This document shows, one piece after another, positions 15,447-23,976 of a stretch of 64,000 bases of DNA (positions are counted from its first letter, which is position 1; every line of letters starts with the position of its first letter). The stretch comes from Pseudomonas siliginis (GTDB taxonomy: Bacteria > Pseudomonadota > Gammaproteobacteria > Pseudomonadales > Pseudomonadaceae). The position numbers and the translations under genes are program-made. The DNA lies in assembly GCF_019145195.1 (NCBI RefSeq), contig NZ_JAHSTW010000002.1, forward strand, positions 124,001-188,000, given 5' to 3'. The notes under the pieces were generated by a model that saw only the letters and a program-made list of their open reading frames with translations, was not told the DNA's origin and ran no database searches.

Positions 15447-16457
15447 TCAGTCGTGAAAAGGAGAGCGAGATTTCGCATGGTCGAGGATCAGACGTGGCCC
15501 CTCATATTCGTACCCCAAGTCAGCGATATCGCTGACGTACCGAGCAGTCTGAGCAAACGGCTCGAGCACGTCATCGTAGTTATGCCCTTTCGGACCATTG
15601 ATCAGCGGCGCGTAATGCGGCGCCCAATGTTCGTTGCTCTGTAGCATCAGCGACTGCCAGTCTGCCCAGACTTTGTCGACAAAGCAGTGATGCAGAAAGA
15701 ACACCGGATCATCGGGAGAGGTCATCGGCAGCATATTGCCGCCCACCCAGAGGTGGACGCGGTTATGCAGTTGCGAACCCGGAGTGGTTACCTGCGGATC
15801 ACCGCGCTGGGTGATCCAGCCTTCCAGACGGTTGCGGAAGCCGCGCACAGTCGGGCCGGAATCATAAGGCGGGGTGTCGTAAAGGCTTTCACGTAACGCC
15901 ATTTGCAGATCTTGCGGTGTCGGCAAAGAGTTCACGACCAGCCCGAACTGGCGCTTCAGACCAAGACCTGGCAAATCATCATCCGGATAGGAGGGAACCG
16001 GCCACTTGCCATTTTCATAAGCAAACGGCCCCGTTGCTACACGCCAGTCTTCGCGCTCTACACCATTACCCCCCATAAAATCCTCAGCCCATACCGGAGA
16101 ATTGAGCGGATCGGCAGCATCTTCAGTCCAGTTCCAGTACGGAATCGTGATGGAAGGGTTAATCGCCTGAAGGTCATTTTCGAACTTCAGCAAAAATGCC
16201 CGATGCCAGGGCAGGAACGAAGGCCCCCTATGAGCGCCATTACGGTAGTTTGGATCGTTTGGTTCATGTGGCAAAACCGTGGGCTTCATGACTTGGTGAT
16301 GCAGGTGCACATACTCATCGTATTGACCTGACTGTTTGAGCTGGAGGCAGGCATCGACGAAGTTGTCTTTTTCGATTGGGGTCAGCGAACGAATATTCTT
16401 GCGCAGCTTCATGTCTTCAATCCCTTGAGCGAGGTTAGGTGTGGAAAAGGTCGACAT
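15447..16457 (-). CDS. Tyrosinase (type-3 copper polyphenol oxidase)
   Basis: The 336-residue protein resembles bacterial tyrosinases. The CuA histidines are in YVHLHHQ (H53/H54), H76 and H85 in the HRGPSFLPWHRAFLLKFE segment (76-to-85 spacing as in Streptomyces tyrosinase). The CuB histidines are in LHNRVHLWVGG and FFLHHCFVDKVW. It would oxidise monophenols and diphenols to quinones, leading to melanin-type products. No signal peptide and no MelC1-type caddy gene is adjacent. Start at 16457: an upstream in-frame start at 16481 adds only eight unfamiliar residues. Confidence 0.9.
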   Translation of the reverse strand: MSTFSTPNLAQGIEDMKLRKNIRSLTPIEKDNFVDACLQLKQSGQYDEYVHLHHQVMKPTVLPHEPNDPNYRNGAHRGPSFLPWHRAFLLKFENDLQAINPSITIPYWNWTEDAADPLNSPVWAEDFMGGNGVEREDWRVATGPFAYENGKWPVPSYPDDDLPGLGLKRQFGLVVNSLPTPQDLQMALRESLYDTPPYDSGPTVRGFRNRLEGWITQRGDPQVTTPGSQLHNRVHLWVGGNMLPMTSPDDPVFFLHHCFVDKVWADWQSLMLQSNEHWAPHYAPLINGPKGHNYDDVLEPFAQTARYVSDIADLGYEYEGPRLILDHAKSRSPFHD

Positions 16458-16642
16458 TCGTCCCAATCCTCCGACAACCAAGCTAGGCGCCAGTCGGAAG
16501 CGCGTCTACTGTCAGAAATTACAGGTCAATAACGATTTCAGACCAGCGGTACTGCTCCGCTGCGGCACCGACACGAGGTGACTTGACCGCCCGACTGCGT
16601 CAACATGACCGCCATCCAACTCGCTCATAAGGTCACTCGCCC

Positions 16643-17059
16643 ATGAACATCTGCGGCATTGAAATCAAAGGCAGCGAAGCGATCATCGCCGTGGCTGCGC
16701 TCGACGGTTCGGTCCTGAGCCATATCGCCCTCAGCACCAAGAAAATCGCTCTCGAGGATGATGACGAGGCGGCCAACGTCAAACGTTTCGCGGCGCAGGT
16801 GGCGTCGTTTGTGCGGGAGAATTCGGTGGACCGGATTGCGATCAAGAAGCGCAGCAAGAAGGGTGAATTTGCCGGTGGGCCGACGACGTTCAAGATTGAG
16901 GGCGTGTTTCAGTTGCTTGATGGCTGTGAGGTGACGCTGCTGTCGCCGCAGACGATCAATGCCCAGGCCAAGAAGCACAATTTCGAGCTGCCGGGGACGT
17001 TGAACAAGTATCAGCATGAGGCTTACAAAGCGGCGTGTTCGGCGTTGGTGAAGAAATAA
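16643..17059 (+). CDS. DUF3010 family protein
   Basis: The 138-residue cytoplasmic protein begins MNICGIEIKGSEAIIAVA, a Walker-free beta-strand start like RNase H/actin-fold domains. It contains SKKGEFAGGPTTFKIEGV and a C-terminal KYQHEAYKAACSAL helix, as in DUF3010 proteins of gammaproteobacteria. The function is unknown. The ATG at 16643 is the only sensible start. It stands alone. Confidence 0.8.
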   Translation: MNICGIEIKGSEAIIAVAALDGSVLSHIALSTKKIALEDDDEAANVKRFAAQVASFVRENSVDRIAIKKRSKKGEFAGGPTTFKIEGVFQLLDGCEVTLLSPQTINAQAKKHNFELPGTLNKYQHEAYKAACSALVKK

Positions 17060-17086
17060 CCCGATTCCCGAAATCACCTTCGAACC

Positions 17087-17176
17087 TGTGGGAGCGGGCT
17101 TGCCCGCGATGGCGGTGTGTCCGGCAATAACAATGTTGGATGTGCTGGCCTCATCGCGGGCAAGCCCGCTCCCACA
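17087..17176. repeat. REP pair (gggcttgcccgcgat type)
   Basis: Inverted tgtgggagcgggcttgcccg copies lie between the convergent DUF3010 and cdhR genes. They may act as a bidirectional transcription barrier. Confidence 0.85.
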
Positions 17177-17202
17177 GGGTTCTAGGGTGTTGCTGAAACC
17201 AT

Positions 17203-18147
17203 TCAAGCCTGCGCGGTACGCCGGTCTTCCCGGGGGCAGCGGGCGAAACGCGCGCGATAACTGCGGGTGAAATACGACGGAGATTCAAAACCGCAGGCAA
17301 TGCTGACTTCGAGCACGCTCATGTCGGTCTGGCGCAGCAATTGCCGGGCCTTCTCAAGCCTTAACCGCAGATAGAAGTTGCTCGGCGTATCGTTCAGGTG
17401 CAGCCGGAACAACCTCTCCAGTTGCCGCCGGGTCACCTTGATCGATTCCGCCAGTTGCAGCGTGGTCAGTGGCGGTTCGCTGTGCTGTTCCATTTCGCCG
17501 ATCACCTGCACCAGTTTCTTGTTGCTGATGCCGTAACGCGTGGCGACTTCCATGCGCTGGTGATCCTTGCGCGGGCGGATGCGCCCGAGCACAAACTGCT
17601 CGCTGACCTGAATCGCCAGTTGCGGGCCGTGGGCCTGGGCGATCAGGTCGAGCATCAGATCAATCGAGGCCGTACCTCCCGCCGAAGTGATCCGCCGCCG
17701 GTCGATCTCGAACAGCTCCTGGGTGACGCTGAGCTGTGGATAAGATTCCTTGAAGGCATCGATCGCCTCCCAGTGCAGGGTCAGGCGATGGCCATCGAGC
17801 AGGCCCGCTTCGGCGAGGACGAAGCTGCCGGTGTCGATGGCGCCGAGGGTTACGCCTTCGTTGTCCAGCCTGCGCAACCAGTGCTCCAGCGTCGGCGTGA
17901 TGAACTTCAGCGGTTCGAAGCCGGCCACCACCAGCAAGGTCGCACCTTTCTTCAGCGGCTCCAGCGCCGCATCGGCGTTGACCGACATGCCGTTGCTGGC
18001 CAGTACCGCGCCGCCATCGGCGCTGAGCACATGCCAGCGGTACAACTCGCCGCGAAAGCGGTTGGCCACGCGCAACGGTTCGATCGCGGAAATAAAGCCG
18101 ATGGCGGAGAACCCCGGCATCAGCAAAAAGTAGAAATCCTGGGACAT
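17203..18147 (-). CDS. cdhR: Carnitine catabolism transcriptional activator CdhR (GlxA/AraC family)
   Basis: The 314-residue regulator has an N-terminal DJ-1/PfpI-like sensor domain (FYFLLMPGFSAIGFISAIEPLRVAN). A C-terminal AraC HTH pair follows (LTTLQLAESIKVTRRQLERLFR; SVLEVSIACGFESPSYFTRSYRARF). It is divergent from caiX and the carnitine genes, as in P. aeruginosa (PA5389), where CdhR activates them in response to carnitine. A 21-bp direct repeat in the shared promoter (18217-18258) is its probable operator. An isolated perfect DnaA box (17735-17743) lies within the gene. Confidence 0.92.
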   Translation of the reverse strand: MSQDFYFLLMPGFSAIGFISAIEPLRVANRFRGELYRWHVLSADGGAVLASNGMSVNADAALEPLKKGATLLVVAGFEPLKFITPTLEHWLRRLDNEGVTLGAIDTGSFVLAEAGLLDGHRLTLHWEAIDAFKESYPQLSVTQELFEIDRRRITSAGGTASIDLMLDLIAQAHGPQLAIQVSEQFVLGRIRPRKDHQRMEVATRYGISNKKLVQVIGEMEQHSEPPLTTLQLAESIKVTRRQLERLFRLHLNDTPSNFYLRLRLEKARQLLRQTDMSVLEVSIACGFESPSYFTRSYRARFARCPREDRRTAQA

Positions 18148-18216
18148 GGGCGCACTCGGTTGGCGGGTCGCGTGGCTCGTTGATACGCCGATTATCGGCG
18201 GCGTTCAAGCGTGCAG

Positions 18217-18258
18217 GTCGCTACAGTGCAAATGCCAGTCGCCGCAGTGCGCTTTCAC
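18217..18258 (+). promoter_or_regulatory. 21-bp direct repeat, candidate CdhR operator
   Basis: GTCGCTACAGTGC begins at 18217 and GTCGCCGCAGTGC at 18238, exactly 21 bases apart with 11 of 13 bases shared. The site ends about 80 bases before caiX. The spacing is as expected for an AraC-family activator on one DNA face. Confidence 0.55.
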
Positions 18259-18338
18259 GGGTGCATAGCTGCGTAACTTGGCCTCACCGGCGCGCAGATG
18301 CCGGGAACCACAATAATCGAACTGCCGAGGAACCCGAC

Positions 18339-19283
18339 ATGAAACGACTGATCAGCAGCTGCGTTCTTGCACTCAGCGGTACCGCTTTTTTCAGCACCGG
18401 CGTAATGGCAGCCGAACCGGCCTCCTGCAAGAACGTACGCATGGGCGTGGTCAACTGGACTGACGTGATCGCCACCAGTGCCATGACCCAGGTCCTGCTC
18501 GACGGCCTCGGCTACAACACCAAACAGACCAGCGCCTCCCAGCAGATCATCTTCGCCGGGATTCGCGATCAGCGCCTGGACCTGTTCCTCGGCTACTGGA
18601 ACCCGCTGATGACCCAGACCATCACGCCGTTCGTCGAGGCCAATCAGGTGAAAGTGCTCGAAGCACCGAGCCTGAAAGATGCCCGCGCCACTCTCGCCGT
18701 GCCGACGTACCTGGCCGACAAGGGGCTGAAAACCTTCGCCGACATCGCCAAATTCGAGAAGGAATTGGGCGGCAAGATCTACGGCATCGAGCCAGGCTCG
18801 GGCGCCAACACGCAGATCAAGGCGATGATCGCCAAGAACCAGTTTGGTCTGGGCAAATTCCAGCTGGTCGAATCGAGCGAGGCCGGCATGCTCGCCGCCG
18901 TCGATCGCGCCGTGCGCCGCAAGGAAGCCGTAGTGTTCTTCGGTTGGGCGCCGCACCCGATGAACGTCAACATTCAGATGACCTATCTGACCGGCAGCGA
19001 AGACGCCCTCGGCCCGAACGAAGGCATGGCCACGGTGTGGACGGTCACGTCACCGAAGTACGCCGAGCAATGCCCGAACATCGGCCGCCTGCTGGCCAAC
19101 CTGACCTTCACCGCCGAATCCGAGAGCCGGATGATGCAGCCGCTGCTCGATCACAAGGATGCCTTCGAGTCGGCGAAGCAGTGGCTCAAGGATCACCCCG
19201 AAGACAAACAGCGCTGGCTTAAAGGTGTGACGACTTTCGATGGCAAACCGGCTGCCGAAAACCTCCAGCTGACCAGCAAATAA
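18339..19283 (+). CDS. caiX: Carnitine/betaine ABC transporter substrate-binding protein CaiX
   Basis: The 314-residue periplasmic protein has a signal peptide (MKRLISSCVLALSGTAFFST...AMA region) and an OpuAC/ProX-like body. Features include VNWTDVIATSAMTQVLLDGLGY near the N-terminus, GYWNPLM, YGIEPGSGAN and FFGWAPHPMN. The tryptophans in these segments typically form the aromatic box for trimethylammonium. No permease or ATPase follows. In P. aeruginosa CaiX is an orphan binding protein that uses the CbcWV core, and a cbcWV pair is present at 28.4-30.5 kb. First gene of the carnitine operon. Confidence 0.92.
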   Translation: MKRLISSCVLALSGTAFFSTGVMAAEPASCKNVRMGVVNWTDVIATSAMTQVLLDGLGYNTKQTSASQQIIFAGIRDQRLDLFLGYWNPLMTQTITPFVEANQVKVLEAPSLKDARATLAVPTYLADKGLKTFADIAKFEKELGGKIYGIEPGSGANTQIKAMIAKNQFGLGKFQLVESSEAGMLAAVDRAVRRKEAVVFFGWAPHPMNVNIQMTYLTGSEDALGPNEGMATVWTVTSPKYAEQCPNIGRLLANLTFTAESESRMMQPLLDHKDAFESAKQWLKDHPEDKQRWLKGVTTFDGKPAAENLQLTSK

Positions 19284-19388
19284 CCTTTATTGAACCCCCC
19301 TCTCCCAGATGGGAGAGGCAACTGAACCACGCTTCGCAGCCCCGCCACGGGCTGCGGACAGACCCATCACGCCTGAAGGAAACGCACC

Positions 19389-20276
19389 ATGAACCACGAC
19401 GTCATCATCACCTGCGCACTTACCGGTGCTGGCGACACGACCGCCAAGAGCCCACACGTGCCGGTCACCCCGAAGCAGATTGCCGCTGCCGCGGTGGAAG
19501 CGGCCAAGGCCGGCGCCACCGTCGTGCACTGCCATGTGCGCGACCCGCAGACCGGCAAGTTCAGCCGTGACGTGGCGCTGTACCGCGAAGTGATGGAGCG
19601 CATCCGCGAGGCGGACGTCGACATCATCGTCAACCTCACCGCCGGGATGGGCGGCGACCTGGAAATCGGCCCTGGCGAGAACCCGATGGAGTTCGGCCCG
19701 AACACCGATCTGGTCGGTCCGCTGACCCGTCTCGCCCATGTTGAAGAACTGCTGCCGGAAATCTGCACCCTCGATTGCGGCACGCTGAACTTCGGCGACG
19801 GCGACACCATTTACGTCTCTACCCCGGCGCAACTGCGCGCCGGCGCCAAGCGCATCACCGAACTGGGGGTGAAGGCCGAACTGGAGATTTTCGACACCGG
19901 GCATCTGTGGTTCGCCAAGCAGATGATCAAGGAGGGCTTGCTCGACAACCCGTTGTTCCAGCTGTGTCTGGGCATCCCGTGGGGCGCGCCGGCCGACACC
20001 ACCACGATGAAAGCCATGGTCGACAACCTGCCCGCCGACGCAGTCTGGGCCGGCTTCGGCATCGGCCGCATGCAGATGCCGATGGCGGCGCAAGCGGTGC
20101 TGCTGGGCGGCAACGTGCGGGTCGGCCTGGAAGACAACCTGTGGCTGGACAAAGGGGTGCTGGCGACCAATGGCCAACTGGTCGAACGCGCCACGGAAAT
20201 CCTCAGCCGCCTCGGTGCCCGCGTGCTCACACCCGCAGAAGGTCGCAAAAAAATGGGCCTGATTCAGCGCGGCTGA
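19389..20276 (+). CDS. cdhC: Dehydrocarnitine cleavage enzyme CdhC (BKACE family)
   Basis: The 295-residue protein belongs to the beta-keto acid cleavage family. It has the TIM-barrel start ([17 protein letters not shown], typical IITCA.TGA), zinc-site HCHVRDP, and LEIFDTGH...GIPWGAPAD. It condenses 3-dehydrocarnitine with acetyl-CoA to give betainyl-CoA and acetoacetate. AAGGAAACGC precedes the ATG. Second in the operon caiX-cdhC-cdhA-cdhB, matching PA5387 in order. Confidence 0.93.
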   Translation: MNHDVIITCALTGAGDTTAKSPHVPVTPKQIAAAAVEAAKAGATVVHCHVRDPQTGKFSRDVALYREVMERIREADVDIIVNLTAGMGGDLEIGPGENPMEFGPNTDLVGPLTRLAHVEELLPEICTLDCGTLNFGDGDTIYVSTPAQLRAGAKRITELGVKAELEIFDTGHLWFAKQMIKEGLLDNPLFQLCLGIPWGAPADTTTMKAMVDNLPADAVWAGFGIGRMQMPMAAQAVLLGGNVRVGLEDNLWLDKGVLATNGQLVERATEILSRLGARVLTPAEGRKKMGLIQRG

Positions 20277-20309
20277 ACCTCGCCCTTTCTCCCTGTGAAC
20301 ATAAATTTC

Positions 20310-20440
20310 GTGGTGAGGGGATTTATCCCCGATGGGTGGCGAAGCCGCCCCAAAACCTGACAAACCGCGGCATCAGATAGACCGAGAGCACAGGTTTTAC
20401 GACTGCTTCGCAGCCGATCGGGAATAAATCCCCTCGTCAC
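20310..20440. repeat. Inverted repeat of the ggcgaggggatttatcccc type
   Basis: Two inverse copies (gtggtgaggggatttatccc; ataaatcccctcgtcac) bracket a spacer in the 211-base gap between cdhC and cdhA. The same family is at 30564-30695 and 41802-41973. Confidence 0.8.
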
Positions 20441-20487
20441 GAGAACAGAGTTTCCACAGGGATCACCGAACTCTTCAGGAGATCACC

Positions 20488-21453
20488 ATGCGCTTTATCA
20501 CTGAAATCAAAACCTTTGCCGCTCTCGGCAGCGGTGTCATCGGCAGTGGCTGGGTCGCCCGCGCCCTCGCCCACGGACTTGATGTAGTGGCCTGGGACCC
20601 GGCGCCCGGCGCCGAGGCGGCACTGCGCCAACGCGTGGCCAATGCCTGGGGCGCGCTGGAAAAAAACGGCTTGGCGCCGGGTGCTTCGCAGGATCGTCTG
20701 CGCTTTGTCGCAACCATCGAGGAATGTGTGCGTGACGCCGATTTCATCCAGGAAAGCGCCCCGGAACGGCTGGAACTGAAGCTCGACCTGCACAGCAAGA
20801 TCAGCGCCGCCGCCAAGCCCGATGCGCTGATCGGCTCCAGCACTTCAGGCCTTTTGCCCAGCGAGTTCTACGAGAGTTCGACGCACCCTGAACGCTGCGT
20901 GGTCGGGCATCCGTTCAACCCGGTTTATCTGTTGCCGCTGGTCGAAGTCGTCGGCGGCAGAAACACCGCGCCGGAGGCGGTGCAAGCGGCGATGCAAGTC
21001 TACCAATCCCTCGGCATGCGCCCGTTGCATGTGCGCAAGGAAGTGCCGGGTTTCATCGCCGATCGCCTGCTCGAAGCGCTGTGGCGCGAGGCGTTGCACC
21101 TGGTCAACGACGGCGTCGCGACGACCGGCGAGATCGACGATGCAATCCGTTTTGGCGCTGGTCTGCGCTGGTCGTTCATGGGCACGTTCTTGACCTACAC
21201 CCTGGCCGGCGGCGATGCCGGCATGCGCCACTTCATGTCGCAATTCGGCCCGGCGTTGCAGTTGCCGTGGACGTATCTGCCGGCACCGGAGCTGACCGAC
21301 AAGTTGATCGATGATGTGGTCGATGGCACCACTGATCAGCTCGGTCGGCACAGCATTTCGGCGCTGGAGCGCTATCGTGATGATTGTTTGCTGGCGGTGC
21401 TCGACGCAGTGAAGACCACCAAAGAGAAGCACGGAATGAGTTTCAGCGAATAA
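20488..21453 (+). CDS. cdhA: L-carnitine dehydrogenase
   Basis: The 321-residue NAD-dependent dehydrogenase is related to 3-hydroxyacyl-CoA dehydrogenases. The N-terminal Rossmann motif is [17 protein letters not shown] with acidic WDPAP at the end of beta 2. [25 protein letters not shown] and [18 protein letters not shown] follow, the last holding the catalytic His. It oxidises L-carnitine to 3-dehydrocarnitine for CdhC. An AGGAG site precedes the ATG. Standard single-domain length. Confidence 0.94.
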   Translation: MRFITEIKTFAALGSGVIGSGWVARALAHGLDVVAWDPAPGAEAALRQRVANAWGALEKNGLAPGASQDRLRFVATIEECVRDADFIQESAPERLELKLDLHSKISAAAKPDALIGSSTSGLLPSEFYESSTHPERCVVGHPFNPVYLLPLVEVVGGRNTAPEAVQAAMQVYQSLGMRPLHVRKEVPGFIADRLLEALWREALHLVNDGVATTGEIDDAIRFGAGLRWSFMGTFLTYTLAGGDAGMRHFMSQFGPALQLPWTYLPAPELTDKLIDDVVDGTTDQLGRHSISALERYRDDCLLAVLDAVKTTKEKHGMSFSE

Positions 21454-21463
21454 TCCGCCACCT

Positions 21464-21572
21464 GATCGTTCCCACGCTCTGCGTGGGAATGCAGCCCGGG
21501 AACGCTCCGCGTCCCAGAAGCGTGACGCAGAGCGTCACAGGAGGCGTTACCACGCAGAGCGTGGGAACGATC
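21464..21572. repeat. REP/BIME of the RAYT-linked family
   Basis: Begins gatcgttcccacgctctgcg and ends gcgtgggaacgatc, between cdhA and cdhB. This is the same family as at the RAYT gene. Confidence 0.85.
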
Positions 21573-21588
21573 GCCGCCAGGAGAGACC

Positions 21589-22065
21589 ATGCCCCACCTC
21601 ACCACCTACCAAACCACCATCATCCCCGACTGGGTCGACTACAACGGCCACCTGCGCGATGCCTTCTACCTGCTGATCTTCAGCTACGCCACCGATGCGC
21701 TGATGGACCGCCTCGGCATGGACAGCAGCAACCGCGAAGCCAGCGGCCATTCGCTGTTCACCCTTGAGCTGCACCTCAATTACCTGCACGAAGTGAAGAT
21801 CGCCACTGAGGTGGAAGTGCGCACGCAAATCATCGGCCACGACAGCAAGCGCCTGCACCTCTACCACAGCCTGCACAAAATCGGCGATGAGCAAGCGCTG
21901 GCCGGCAATGAACAGATGCTTTTGCACGTCGACCTCGCCGGCCCGCGCTCGGCGCCGTTCAGCCCTGATACGTTGCATCGCCTGCAAGCCATCGTCGCCG
22001 ATCAGACCGACCTGCCCGCTCCCGCTTACATCGGCCGCGTGATCGCGCTGCCACCCGCTCGGTAA
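21589..22065 (+). CDS. cdhB: Betainyl-CoA thioesterase
   Basis: The 158-residue hot-dog thioesterase has the opening IIPDWVDYNGHLRDAFYLLIFSYATDALM, in which D-x-N-G-H is the 4-hydroxybenzoyl-CoA thioesterase type active-site loop. LHLNYLHEVKIATEVEVRTQ follows. It would hydrolyse betainyl-CoA from CdhC to free glycine betaine, which then enters the Gbc/Dgc pathway. AGGAGAGACC precedes the ATG. 23 bases separate it from the next gene. Confidence 0.9.
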   Translation: MPHLTTYQTTIIPDWVDYNGHLRDAFYLLIFSYATDALMDRLGMDSSNREASGHSLFTLELHLNYLHEVKIATEVEVRTQIIGHDSKRLHLYHSLHKIGDEQALAGNEQMLLHVDLAGPRSAPFSPDTLHRLQAIVADQTDLPAPAYIGRVIALPPAR

Positions 22066-22088
22066 ATCCCCACTGCCAAGGAGCCGCC

Positions 22089-23252
22089 ATGAACACCGCC
22101 GTCGCTGTTGCCGATTTTCGTACTTATCCGTTGATCAGCGCGCTCGGTGGCGTGCAGGGTCTGGCGGATCGCGTTGTCATCGAATGGGCTGACGGACGTG
22201 TCAGCCCGTTTCACCACATATGGCTGCGCGACAATTGCCCGTGTGATCAATGTGTCTACAGCGTTACTCGCGAGCAAGTCTTCGAAAGCGTCGATGCCGC
22301 CGAGGATTTGCAACCGCTGGCCACGCGCATCGACACCGATGGTTGCCTGCGCATCGACTGGCAGGACGGTCACCTCAGCCGCTTCGATCCGGGCTGGCTG
22401 CGCGCACATGCCTATGACGATGAATCCCGCGCCGAACGCCTGGCCGGCAAACCGCAGCCCCGTTTGTGGCACAGCGATCTGCAGTTGCCGGTGTTCGACT
22501 ACACCGCGCTGATGAACGACAACGCCGCGCTGCTGCAATGGTTGCTCGCCGTGCGCGACATCGGCCTGACCCAAGTGCGCGGCGTGCCCACCGAGCTGGG
22601 CTCGCTGAAGCTCATCGCGCAACGGATTTCGTTCATCCGCGAAAGCAACTTCGGCGTGCTGTTCAATGTGCAATCCAAAGCCGACGCCGACAGCAACGCC
22701 TACACCGCCTTCAACCTGCCATTGCACACGGATTTGCCGACTCGCGAGCTGCAACCGGGGCTGCAATTTCTGCATTGCCTGGTGAATGATGCCGAGGGTG
22801 GCGAGAGCATTTTCGTCGATGGTTTTGCGATCGCCGACGCCTTGCGTCAGGAGGAGCCGCAGCTGTTTGAGGCCCTGTGCGAAATCCCTGTGGAATTTCG
22901 CAACAAGGACCGGCACAGCGACTATCGCTGCCTGGCGCCGGTCATCGCTGTGGATGCGCTGGGCCGGGTGGCGGAGATTCGCATGGCCAACTTTCTGCGC
23001 GGGGCGTTCGATACGTCGGTGGCGCAGATGCCGCTGCTGTATCGAGCCTATCGGCGCTTGATTGCGATGACCCGCGAGCCGCGATTCCGGCTGATGCAGC
23101 GGCTCAAGCCGGGCGAATTGTGGTGCTTTGACAACCGCCGCACGCTGCATGCGCGCAATGCCTTTGATCCAGCCACCGGGGCGCGGCATTTTCAGGGCTG
23201 CTATGTCGACCGGGATGAGTTGTTGTCGCGGATTCTGGTGTTGCAACGTTGA
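22089..23252 (+). CDS. Gamma-butyrobetaine dioxygenase (BBOX-like)
   Basis: The 387-residue Fe(II)/2-oxoglutarate oxygenase of the TauD/GBBH family hydroxylates gamma-butyrobetaine to L-carnitine. The N-terminal zinc-binding domain has WLRDNCPCDQC (C50, C52, C55) and a later His (WQDGHLSRF, H95). The catalytic domain has HTDLPT with H213 and D215, a distal His in FDNRRTLHARNAF, and a following Arg region. The length matches bacterial and human BBOX. AAGGAG precedes the ATG. Last gene of the carnitine operon, it extends the pathway one step upstream. Confidence 0.92.
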   Translation: MNTAVAVADFRTYPLISALGGVQGLADRVVIEWADGRVSPFHHIWLRDNCPCDQCVYSVTREQVFESVDAAEDLQPLATRIDTDGCLRIDWQDGHLSRFDPGWLRAHAYDDESRAERLAGKPQPRLWHSDLQLPVFDYTALMNDNAALLQWLLAVRDIGLTQVRGVPTELGSLKLIAQRISFIRESNFGVLFNVQSKADADSNAYTAFNLPLHTDLPTRELQPGLQFLHCLVNDAEGGESIFVDGFAIADALRQEEPQLFEALCEIPVEFRNKDRHSDYRCLAPVIAVDALGRVAEIRMANFLRGAFDTSVAQMPLLYRAYRRLIAMTREPRFRLMQRLKPGELWCFDNRRTLHARNAFDPATGARHFQGCYVDRDELLSRILVLQR

Positions 23253-23267
23253 ACCGCGTCATCGTTC

Positions 23268-23335
23268 TTCGCGAGCAGGCTCGCTCCCAGAAAGGTACGC
23301 ATTGCAAAGTGGGAGCGAGCCTGCTCGCGAAAGCG
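23268..23335. repeat. REP pair
   Basis: Inverted cgcgagcaggctcgctccca and gggagcgagcctgctcgcga, just after the carnitine operon. Confidence 0.85.
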
Positions 23336-23623
23336 TCATTGGGAACAACAAATCTCTGGCTGATTCACAAGCAAAAAAAACTCCGATCAAGCCGTGACAG
23401 GATCGGAGCTGAGGAGGGTACTGTTGAGGAGCTGCCAGGCGAGGGTGACCAAACCTTCGTGAAGCGAGCTGGGGCCAGTGTGCCTAGTCGACAATCCAGT
23501 CGGTTAGCCGAAAACGACCTGTTCATAGTCGTCCCGGCCACCGCGACAAAACGCCCTTGCCGCGTCCGGTCGGGGCCACCAGAATCGAGCCAAGACCTCC
23601 GTTGCCACAGAAGGATTTGCGTA
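23336..23623. other. Non-coding stretch with a minus-strand terminator
   Basis: No supported gene was found. The open frame that crosses it from 23249 shows no family resemblance. It contains the minus-strand terminator at 23373-23408 and the leader of the small gene at 23624. Confidence 0.5.
23373..23408 (-). terminator. Intrinsic terminator reading on the minus strand
   Basis: The stem CTCCGATC (23381-23388) pairs with GATCGGAG (23401-23408), and eight A residues (23373-23380) become a U-run on the minus strand. It implies a minus-strand transcript ending here: either a long gbdR 3' end running antisense to the small gene, or an unannotated RNA. Confidence 0.75.
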
Positions 23624-23887
23624 ATGATGTACGCCGATTTGATTGACCAGGAAGATCTGTTGGGCCAGCTCAAGGCCTTGGGTATTCAGGTGCCGAGCGG
23701 TACCACCGCCGAGCAGGCCTGCGAGTGTGCGGTGCGTGGCCTGGACAATGTTCGCGCATTCGAACTGCGCAAGATGGTCAAGGACATGTACACCAGCGGC
23801 GCCAGCATTCAGCCGGCGGTGCGTCAGGCGATCGACAAGCAATTGTTGCCGGCCCTCTCGGATTATCAGCAGTCCCACAGCGCCTGA
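23624..23887 (+). CDS. Small conserved hypothetical protein
   Basis: The 87-residue acidic, helical protein begins MMYADLIDQEDLLGQLKALG. It contains TAEQACECAVRGLDNVRAFELRKMVKDMYTSG and ends LLPALSDYQQSHSA. An AAGGA site seven bases or so upstream supports the ATG at 23624 (a second ATG follows directly). I do not recognise a domain. Codon use is like that of the neighbours. It is convergent with gbdR. Confidence 0.7.
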   Translation: MMYADLIDQEDLLGQLKALGIQVPSGTTAEQACECAVRGLDNVRAFELRKMVKDMYTSGASIQPAVRQAIDKQLLPALSDYQQSHSA

Positions 23888-23892
23888 GAAAA

Positions 23893-23973
23893 GATCAAAA
23901 GATCGCAGCCTTCGGCAGCTCCTACAGGGGAACGTATTCCAAATGTAGGAGCTGCCGGAGGCTGCGATCTTTT
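23893..23973. repeat. Inverted repeat (agatcgcagcctncggcagctcctaca type)
   Basis: aaaagatcgcagccttcggc and its inverse gccggaggctgcgatctttt lie between the convergent small gene and gbdR. The long stem could also terminate transcription in both directions. Confidence 0.8.
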
Positions 23974-23976
23974 GCT

